Assembly (NCBI GenBank): GCA_964603985.1
Contig: CAZRXG010000034.1
Coordinates: forward strand, 1-47,529
From: CAZRXG01 sp964603985
Lineage (GTDB): Bacteria; Chloroflexota; Anaerolineae; Aggregatilineales; UBA3940
DNA length: 47,529 nucleotides
Direction: 5' to 3'
A program made the position numbers and the translations under genes. Shown here piece after piece: positions 17,231-22,395 of this stretch. The notes beneath the pieces are model-generated. The model was not told the origin of the DNA and searched no databases. It saw nothing but the letters and a program-made list of their open reading frames with translations. Within the stretch, counting starts at the first letter, position 1. Every line of letters begins with the position of its first letter.

Positions 17231-17740
17231 ATGGAATTCATGCAATTGATCAAGGCGCGCTTCAGCGTCCGCACCTACAAACCTGATCCCGTTCCGGACG
17301 ATGTGCTTCAGCAGGTGCTCGACGCAGCGCACCTGGCCCCGTCCGCCAAGAACCTGCAGCCCTACCAGTTGATCGTGATCCAGACCCAGGGCCGCGAAGA
17401 AGAGCTGATGCGGGTCTACAACCGCGACTGGTTCGTACAGCCGCCGTTGGTCGTCTGCATCGTTGTTACCCCATCCGAGGCATGGTCGCGCGGCGACGGG
17501 AAGAACTTTTGCTTCGTGGACGCCGCCATCGCCATGGATCACCTGATCCTGGCGGCGACCGATCTCGGCCTGGGCACGTGCTGGATCGGCGCGTTCAATG
17601 TGGACGCGGCCCGCGAGGTGCTGGGCCTGCCCGACGGGGTGGAGCCGGTCGTCTTCACGCCGCTGGGCTACCCCGACGAGCCGCCCACCGTGAAGCGGCG
17701 CAAGGAACTGTCCGAGCTGGTTCGCCGCGAGCGCTGGTGA
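17231..17740 (+). CDS. Nitroreductase-family FMN oxidoreductase
   Basis: The 169-residue protein is a short nitroreductase, a dimeric FMN enzyme using NAD(P)H to reduce nitro or quinone-like compounds. The family opening is clear: LIKARFSVRTYKPDPVPDDVLQQVLDAA, then LAPSAKNLQPYQLIVI, where the Arg-Ser and Ser-Lys-Asn residues contact FMN. The distal FMN-binding pieces AIAMDHLILAATDLGLGTCWIGAFN and FTPLGYPDEPP are also present. ATG 17231 follows CCAAGGAGCT. It is of the compact class with no extra helical insertion. The substrate cannot be predicted. Confidence 0.92.
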   Translation: MEFMQLIKARFSVRTYKPDPVPDDVLQQVLDAAHLAPSAKNLQPYQLIVIQTQGREEELMRVYNRDWFVQPPLVVCIVVTPSEAWSRGDGKNFCFVDAAIAMDHLILAATDLGLGTCWIGAFNVDAAREVLGLPDGVEPVVFTPLGYPDEPPTVKRRKELSELVRRERW

Positions 17741-17789
17741 GCCGGAGGGCTTCTCGAAGCCGAATATGACCACTCTCTAACCTATCCAG

Positions 17790-17819
17790 TTGTCCGCGTT
17801 TGCCGGTCGGGTCTATAAT
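17790..17819 (+). promoter_or_regulatory. Consensus-like promoter giving a near-leaderless mRNA
   Basis: A -35 TTGTCC (17790-17795), an 18-base spacer and a perfect -10 TATAAT (17814-17819). Transcription would start at about 17826, only about 3 bases before ATG 17829, and no Shine-Dalgarno sequence fits between. Confidence 0.6.
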
Positions 17820-17828
17820 GGCTTTATA

Positions 17829-18542
17829 ATGACCACCGCGGGCGAGATCATCCTGCTCATCGAGCGGGCAGGTAAACCAGAAGTGACCTTTGCACCGGCG
17901 TTGGAGCGGAAAGGCTTCACGGTGGACGTTGTCCCGACGGGACAGGAAGCCTTGAAGCGGGCCGGATCGTCGCGTCCGGCCCTGATCGTTCTCAACGCCG
18001 CGTCGCTGGGCAGCAATGGCCTGCGCATCTGCCACCGCTTGAAGGAGCAGGTGCAGGGCGTGCCTGTCATTCACGTCCTGGCCGAGGACGCCGCCGGCAG
18101 TGCCGGGGAAAGCCCGGCCAGGGTCACGCTGGTCATGCCCTTCACACCGCGTAAACTGATCAACCGCGTCAAGCGCTTTATGCCCGGCCAGCGCCAAGAC
18201 GAGATCGTGGTCGGCCCGATCCGCTTCGCGCCCGGCGTGCGCATCGTCGAGGCTCACGGGCGCGAGAAGCGCCTCACGCCCAAGACCGCCAGCTTGCTGG
18301 AGATTTTCCTCAAACATCCCGGCCAGGTTCTCGACCGGGGTTTTCTGATGCGCGAGGTGTGGCACACGGATTACGTCGGCGATACGCGCACGCTCGACGT
18401 TCACGTCCGCTGGGTGCGCGAGGCCATCGAGCCGGAACCAGCCTCACCCTGCCACATTGTGACGGTGCGCCGGGTTGGATATCGCTTCGATCCGGGCCCT
18501 CCTTCTACTAAAGACGGCAGCAAGCGGTCAGCTTCCTCGTGA
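17829..18542 (+). CDS. Atypical response regulator: phosphoacceptor-less receiver plus OmpR/PhoB winged helix
   Basis: Start ATG 17829 lies just downstream of a TATAAT promoter, and the 237-residue protein begins directly in the fold. The receiver-like domain (1-115) lacks the acidic pair near the N-terminus (IILLIERAGKP). It has Asn56 where the phosphorylated Asp should be (ALIVLNAASLG), and Met103 in place of the conserved Lys (LVMPFTPRKL). It therefore should not be phosphorylated in the usual way. The C-terminal effector (about 140-225) is a normal PhoB-type DNA-binding domain (RLTPKTASLLEIFLKHPGQVLDRGFLMREVW, ending TVRRVGYRF). No sensor kinase gene is adjacent. It probably binds DNA constitutively or responds to a ligand or level of expression; hsp20 downstream is one possible target. 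Confidence 0.87.
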   Translation: MTTAGEIILLIERAGKPEVTFAPALERKGFTVDVVPTGQEALKRAGSSRPALIVLNAASLGSNGLRICHRLKEQVQGVPVIHVLAEDAAGSAGESPARVTLVMPFTPRKLINRVKRFMPGQRQDEIVVGPIRFAPGVRIVEAHGREKRLTPKTASLLEIFLKHPGQVLDRGFLMREVWHTDYVGDTRTLDVHVRWVREAIEPEPASPCHIVTVRRVGYRFDPGPPSTKDGSKRSASS

Positions 18543-18746
18543 CCGGGGCCGGACACTCCCCTCTCAGGTTTATATCAGCTCTCGGATTGTGGAAGTAGCG
18601 CTCGATCAGCGTCCGCGTGCGCAATGATCGACGCTCGTCAGAGTCGTGAGATTCTTACGCAAGTCTAATGCTCATCAGACCTTAGTTTTACGATTGTGTT
18701 GTACAACATAATCGGAAGTTCGGGTTAAGGTTAAGGAGGTAGAACG
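18543..18746. other. Intergenic region upstream of hsp20
   Basis: An imperfect 10-bp hairpin (18598-18634; TCGATCA/TGATCGA core) could end the upstream transcript but lacks a T-run. Further on lie a TCT-ATG/CAT-AGA small hairpin and the palindromic operator at 18692-18713. The end carries an excellent Shine-Dalgarno sequence (AAGGAGGT, about 18734-18741). Confidence 0.6.
18692..18713. promoter_or_regulatory. 22-bp palindromic operator before hsp20
   Basis: The sequence GATTGTGTTGTACAACATAATC is a palindrome broken only at positions 5 and 18, with a perfect 12-bp centre TGTTGTACAACA. It is neither CIRCE (TTAGCACTC-N9-GAGTGCTAA) nor HAIR. It overlaps where a promoter would sit about 35-55 bases before ATG 18747. 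It is probably a repressor site for heat-shock control. Confidence 0.6.
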
Positions 18747-19223
18747 ATGAAATTGGTACCGTATCGTGAGTATGACCCGTTGGTCGAGATGAGCCGTATG
18801 CTTGACAACATGCACAGCCTCGTCGATCGAAGCCTGGCAGTCGATTTACCCTGGCGGGATCAGCCGGGCATCTATCAACTGGCGCTCGACGTGACCGAAG
18901 ATGATGACAACGTGGTCGTCCAGACCGCCATCCCGGGCGTTTCCGCAGACGACATCGACATCAGCGTCACCGACAACGTCCTGACAATCTCTGCCGAGTC
19001 TGAGGACAGGCGTGAAGAGGACGGGAAGGGATGGCACATGCGCGAGATGCGTTATGGTAAGTTCACCCGTTCGGTCCAACTGCCCGCCGAAGTCAATATC
19101 GATCAGGCCGACGCTGAGGTTGAAAACGGTATATTGACCGTTACGCTGCCCAAGACCCAGCCGGGGCCGGTTCAGAAAATTGCGGTCAAAGCCAAGAAGC
19201 TGCTGACAGGCAAGAAAGAGTAA
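18747..19223 (+). CDS. Small heat-shock protein (Hsp20/alpha-crystallin family)
   Basis: The 158-residue cytoplasmic chaperone holds unfolding proteins without ATP. The alpha-crystallin domain spans about residues 42-140: YQLALDVTEDDDNVVVQTAIPGVSADDIDISVTDNVLTISAE, RYGKFTRSVQLPAEVNIDQADAEVENGILTVTLPK. The last part carries the family NGxLxxxLPK signature. An N-terminal arm (DPLVEMSRMLDNMHSLVDRSL) and a Lys-rich tail flank it. The IXI motif of the tail is not obvious beyond QKIAVKA. Expression is expected to be controlled by the palindrome at 18692-18713. A strong terminator follows at 19247-19279, so it is probably monocistronic. Confidence 0.96.
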   Translation: MKLVPYREYDPLVEMSRMLDNMHSLVDRSLAVDLPWRDQPGIYQLALDVTEDDDNVVVQTAIPGVSADDIDISVTDNVLTISAESEDRREEDGKGWHMREMRYGKFTRSVQLPAEVNIDQADAEVENGILTVTLPKTQPGPVQKIAVKAKKLLTGKKE

Positions 19224-19246
19224 GCAGAGACACGCTGGCTCATCGA

Positions 19247-19279
19247 CAAGAGGTGCCTACAAAGCACCTCTTGTTTTTT
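19247..19279 (+). terminator. Rho-independent terminator of hsp20
   Basis: An 11-bp perfect stem (CAAGAGGTGCC... with ...GCACCTCTTG) is followed by six Ts, 24 bases after the hsp20 stop. Confidence 0.92.
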
Positions 19280-19332
19280 GACAATATCCAAATCGGATGT
19301 GAATCTCGTTCTCGATGGGGGCCTGGTTGTGG

Positions 19333-19362
19333 AAGACCCCGCAGCATGCTGCGGGGTCTTTT
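19333..19362. terminator. Terminator hairpin at the end of rpsT
   Basis: A perfect 28-bp palindrome (19333-19360, core GCAGCATGCTGC) directly abuts the rpsT stop codon on the minus strand. On the plus strand it is followed by TTTT, so it could also catch read-through from hsp20. It looks bidirectional. Confidence 0.8.
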
Positions 19363-19636
19363 ACTCAGTTTGCGCCTTCGTCTGCGCCAGTTGTTTCATC
19401 AGGCGGCTCTTCCGCCGGGCAGCGTTCCGCTTGTGGATCGTGCCCTTGCTGGCCGCATGATCGAGATATTTAACCGCCCGGCGCACGGCTTCGTCTGCCG
19501 TCTCCAGGTCGCCCGCTTCGATGACCTGGCGGGCCTTTTTCACTTCGGTGCGTGCCCGCCCGCGGTGAACCAGGTTACGCTGGCGCTTACGCTCATTAGA
19601 GCGGATACGTTTCTTGGCCGATTTGGTGTTTGCCAA
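19361..19636 (-). CDS. rpsT: 30S ribosomal protein S20
   Basis: The 91-residue protein is S20, which binds 16S rRNA early in 30S assembly. The typical start (ANTKSAKKRIRSNERKRQRN), the helical middle and the basic end (KGTIHKRNAARRKSRLMKQL) are all present, and the length is normal. The start codon is TTG at 19636, preceded by an ideal AGGAGGTG. E. coli rpsT also uses UUG, where it is tied to autogenous control of S20 synthesis, so a weak start may be functional here too. A promoter lies at 19680-19709, giving a leader of about 35 bases. The gene stands alone, as is common for rpsT. Confidence 0.97.
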   Translation of the reverse strand: MANTKSAKKRIRSNERKRQRNLVHRGRARTEVKKARQVIEAGDLETADEAVRRAVKYLDHAASKGTIHKRNAARRKSRLMKQLAQTKAQTE

Positions 19637-19679
19637 ACAGCACCTCCTGCAATGCCTTCCTCAGTTTGATCGCCGTGAG

Positions 19680-19709
19680 ATTGTACCACAGGCGCGGCGC
19701 GGTTGTCGA
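19680..19709 (-). promoter_or_regulatory. Promoter of rpsT
   Basis: On the minus strand -35 TCGACA (19709-19704), an 18-base spacer and -10 TACAAT (19685-19680), the latter in a GTGGTACAAT context. It is one of the best matches to a housekeeping promoter in the window. Confidence 0.7.
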
Positions 19710-19759
19710 ATTGTATTGTTTTCTTAACACTCTAAGGGGGCAGTAATATGTGTGTGACA

Positions 19760-19768
19760 TGTTATAAT
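19760..19768 (+). promoter_or_regulatory. Extended -10 promoter for the membrane protein gene
   Basis: TGTTATAAT (TG, one base, TATAAT at 19763-19768) with no recognisable -35. It would give a leader of about 130 bases to ATG 19906. Confidence 0.5.
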
Positions 19769-19905
19769 GGTGTAAGCGCGGGATGTATTTGCTCGCTGCC
19801 GGTACTGGGAGACTCTGTCGCCCTGCCTTGCGCGATTCGGCGCTGTGGCTAATATTGGTTGTTAGGAGGGAAGTGACAGGTAGCTTCTGCAGAGGAAACG
19901 AGCCA

Positions 19906-20325
19906 ATGGGCTTTGAGCGGGCCAGGGAATTTACGTATAGACGCCTTTTCTTCGGCGACATGGTGCTCAACTGGTTTTTGGGCGCGGTGCTGACCTTTGC
20001 TCCCGGTCTGGTTGATGGCCTGCTCGGCGCTGCCCCGCTGCTGCCTTTGCCGGTCTACCGGATAGTCGGCGTCGGTTTTCTGGGGTTCTCGGCCTGGCAG
20101 ACGTGGATCATCGCCCGGGGCACGATTGGCCCCTGGAGCTGGATCTTCGCGGCAGTTATGGCTGAAGGCCCGGTCGTCTTGCTGACTTTTGTGCTGCTTT
20201 TCGTCGACCTGGCACTGCGTCCGGGCTGGCGGATCGTGCTGTGGGTCGGGAATGTGTACATGTTCTTTCTAGGAGGGTGGTATTCTCTCCTGGCCTGGGG
20301 ACTCTTGAAGCAAGGCCGGGAGTAG
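19906..20325 (+). CDS. Small integral membrane protein, four predicted helices
   Basis: ATG 19906 is chosen because hydrophobic order begins there and AGAGGAAACGAG precedes it; an in-frame ATG at 19783 would add a non-hydrophobic, unlikely extension. The 139-residue product has four membrane segments: MVLNWFLGAVLTFAPGLV, VYRIVGVGFLGFSAWQTWII, WIFAAVMAEGPVVLLTFVLLFVDL and IVLWVGNVYMFFLGGWYSLLAW. Layout resembles small uncharacterised membrane proteins found in many genomes; no catalytic motif is visible. It is followed 59 bases later by a response-regulator gene in the same direction. Confidence 0.75.
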   Translation: MGFERAREFTYRRLFFGDMVLNWFLGAVLTFAPGLVDGLLGAAPLLPLPVYRIVGVGFLGFSAWQTWIIARGTIGPWSWIFAAVMAEGPVVLLTFVLLFVDLALRPGWRIVLWVGNVYMFFLGGWYSLLAWGLLKQGRE

Positions 20326-20384
20326 ATCACCTGAGGCGGTGTAACATACGCCATACGGCGTCGTTATTAAAAAGGAAGCGTGAC

Positions 20385-20756
20385 ATGGCAAAAGCCCGGA
20401 TCCTTGTGATCGACGACGACCCGGTCATCCTTGATATGCTGCAACTGGCGCTCGAAAAGGCCGACTACGAGGTCCTATCCGCGATTGATGGTGACTTGGG
20501 GTTGGATCTCTTCCGCCGTGAGAAGCCCGATCTGGTTGTCGTAGATATCGCCATGCCTGGCATCGACGGCTATCAGGTCATCGAGCAGATTCGTGGCACA
20601 GGCGAGGAAGCGACCAAAACCCCGATCATCATCCTGACCGCCCACCAGCAAAGCGTGATGCGGGCCTACGCCGAGGAGCTTGGGGTCGACCTCTACCTGA
20701 CCAAACCCGTCGCGCCCCAGAAGTTGATCGGGCATATTTCCGAGCTTGTGAAATAG
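20385..20756 (+). CDS. Single-domain response regulator (CheY-like)
   Basis: ATG 20385 follows AAAGGAAGCG; longer in-frame starts overlap the previous gene. The 123-residue protein is a complete receiver with nothing else. The acidic pocket is at Asp10-Asp12 (ILVIDDDP), the phosphoacceptor is Asp54 (LVVVDIAMPGIDGY), Thr is in IIILTAHQQ, and Lys107 is in YLTKPVAPQKL. It therefore should be phosphorylated by a histidine kinase, in contrast to the receiver at 17829. No kinase is encoded nearby. It may regulate by protein contact, as single-domain regulators do. Confidence 0.93.
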   Translation: MAKARILVIDDDPVILDMLQLALEKADYEVLSAIDGDLGLDLFRREKPDLVVVDIAMPGIDGYQVIEQIRGTGEEATKTPIIILTAHQQSVMRAYAEELGVDLYLTKPVAPQKLIGHISELVK

Positions 20757-20782
20757 CTTCTGGTGTTTTCCGGTGGGGGTGC

Positions 20783-20817
20783 TTTGCCGTTGGGAAGTTG
20801 CGGTCGGCGCTTTTTAA
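20783..20817 (+). terminator. Possible weak terminator after the response regulator
   Basis: A short GCCG/CGGC stem plus flanking GC pairs is followed by TTTTT (20811-20815). The stem is weak, so this is tentative. Confidence 0.35.
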
Positions 20818-20836
20818 TAATGTACCCTAAGTCATA

Positions 20837-20866
20837 TTGACAGCACCGGTAGTATGTGTGTATGGT
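20837..20866 (+). promoter_or_regulatory. Promoter of the CAP-domain gene
   Basis: A perfect -35 TTGACA (20837-20842), an 18-base spacer and -10 TATGGT (20861-20866). The start is expected near 20873, leaving a leader of about 85 bases. Confidence 0.65.
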
Positions 20867-20958
20867 GGAATATTGAAGGGATTAGCTTACAACCGGGTTG
20901 GCATGGCCGACACCGGGGGGCCTGGTCAACGGGTGTGAGTGTAAAGCGGGAGTGATTG

Positions 20959-22245
20959 GTGCAGAAAACACGGGAGCGCGTCCTGTTAGGGATATTCATG
21001 GCCCTGCTGGTGCTGATCCTGATGGTCGGCATCGTGATCGGGCTGCTCCTGCAGGATGCGCTGTCGCCGGATCAACCGGCTATCGTGCAGATCTTACCCA
21101 ACCCGGACGGGGAAAGCAGCGGCAACGCCGGGGCGGGGTCCTCCGCGTCGTCCTCCTCTGAGGGGGGCGGCCAACTGCCTGCCGGCTCGTCCGGGATGGG
21201 CGGAGCCGCTGCCGCCCTCGCGGAGATAGACCAGGGTGGTGGAGATGGTGATCAACCGGCACCGACCACCCCACCGGCCCCGGACTCACAATCGTCCTAC
21301 GGTGACAGCAGCCCGGATCCCCAATCGACCACCGCTTCGCCGGGAACGACCAAGACGACGACTTCTAAGACCAAGACGCCCGCAACCAAAACCAAGACAC
21401 CCAAGACCAAGACTCCGGACACCACCACGCCCGACACCACTACCCCCGATACCACCACGCCCGACACCACCACGCCGGAAACTCCCGTCACGCCTACGAC
21501 GCCGCCCCCACCCTCTCTTGCTTTGCCGGATGACCCGCTTGAGCGTGTGAACGCCTACCGCACGCTGGCCGGTGTCTCCCTGATCGCCGAAGATGCTGCT
21601 TTCAGCGATGGCGCGCAGAAGCATGCCCTCTACATGGCCGCTAACCGCATCCTGGTCTATACCGAGGACCCGGCCAAGCTGTACTATACAGTCGAGGGCT
21701 ACGACGCCGCATCACAGAGCAATCTGTGGTTCGGCAATGGGGTGGGAATGTGGGAGCCATGGGCACCGATTGACGCCTGGATGGAGTCACCCTTCCACCG
21801 GCTGTGGATCCTGCATCCCCAGGCCGCCTGGATGGGGTATGGCTTTGCCGAGGATGACAGCGGGCGCGGTGGCGCGACCGCCGCCGCCCTGCGCGTGTTC
21901 GGCGGGTGGGACACCGACATCCCCTTTACCTTGCCCCTCAAATATCCGGCTGACAATCAGGAAGATGTGCCCCCCACCCGCTACGGCGTGAGCTTGCAGT
22001 TTCCGCCTTTCACCTCCAACCCGACATTTACGTCGGTGTCGTGGGTAGATGAGGGCGGCAATCCCGTCGCCTACGAGAGCTTCGATCCCGAAAGCTCTCC
22101 CTACATGCGCGACTACGGGAATGCAATCTTCCTGTACCCGGACAACAATCTCGCACCCGGTACGACCTATACGGTTCATATGCAGGGATCGTACAATGGC
22201 GAGACGTTTGATATCGAATGGAGCTTCACGACCGGTGGAGGATAA
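20959..22245 (+). CDS. Membrane-anchored CAP/SCP-like domain protein with a Thr/Pro/Lys repeat stalk
   Basis: GTG 20959 is preferred (GGGAG six bases upstream) over TTG 20956. The 428-residue protein starts with basic KTRER and one membrane helix (ERVLLGIFMALLVLILMVGIVIGLL in pieces). A low-complexity stalk follows: Gly/Ser-rich, then TKTP units, then four DTTTP units (nt about 21418-21480). A CAP-like domain starts at about 190 (PLERVNAYRTLAGVSLIAEDAAFSDGAQKHALYMAAN) and continues with WMESPFHRLWILHP and WMGYGFAED. The last 100 residues are an Ig-like/bacterial Big-type module (TFTSVSWVDEGGNPVA to FDIEWSFTTGGG). It is exported and tethered; CAP proteins bind lipids or act as proteases or toxins in other lineages. 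Function is not known here. Confidence 0.83.
   Translation: MQKTRERVLLGIFMALLVLILMVGIVIGLLLQDALSPDQPAIVQILPNPDGESSGNAGAGSSASSSSEGGGQLPAGSSGMGGAAAALAEIDQGGGDGDQPAPTTPPAPDSQSSYGDSSPDPQSTTASPGTTKTTTSKTKTPATKTKTPKTKTPDTTTPDTTTPDTTTPDTTTPETPVTPTTPPPPSLALPDDPLERVNAYRTLAGVSLIAEDAAFSDGAQKHALYMAANRILVYTEDPAKLYYTVEGYDAASQSNLWFGNGVGMWEPWAPIDAWMESPFHRLWILHPQAAWMGYGFAEDDSGRGGATAAALRVFGGWDTDIPFTLPLKYPADNQEDVPPTRYGVSLQFPPFTSNPTFTSVSWVDEGGNPVAYESFDPESSPYMRDYGNAIFLYPDNNLAPGTTYTVHMQGSYNGETFDIEWSFTTGGG
21355..21480 (+). repeat. Coding tandem repeats (TKTP and DTTTP units)
   Basis: Within the CAP gene, 12-base ACCAAGACxCCx units (21371-21417) are followed by four 15-base units encoding DTTTP (about 21418-21477). 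Such arrays change length by slippage and would vary the stalk length between strains. Confidence 0.75.
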
Positions 22246-22395
22246 GATAATGTAGCCGACGATACGACTCGCTTATGCGGAGTTCAAGGGGAGGTGGTTT
22301 GCACATAGCTGCTAATACACGATCAGGACGACTCTCGGAGGCGCTTCCGGCCCTGCGAGGTGAAGCAAATGGACTTAAGGAAAGGTTAGGTTGTT
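22246..22395 (+). other. Long leader/intergenic region before the subtilase gene
   Basis: This 150-base stretch has no ORF. It contains a GC-rich segment around 22334-22365 with complementary pieces (GGAGGCGC.. and ..GCGAGG; CGGAGGCGCTTCCGG can fold), then AAGCAAATGGACTTAAGGAAAGG, which ends with the Shine-Dalgarno sequence of the subtilase. I do not recognise a known riboswitch. A structured leader is possible. Confidence 0.35.

Noticed and set aside
22246..22395. Cyclic-di-GMP riboswitch
   Set aside because: A CCGGCC-like piece is present, but the conserved aptamer core and tetraloop receptor are not recognisable.
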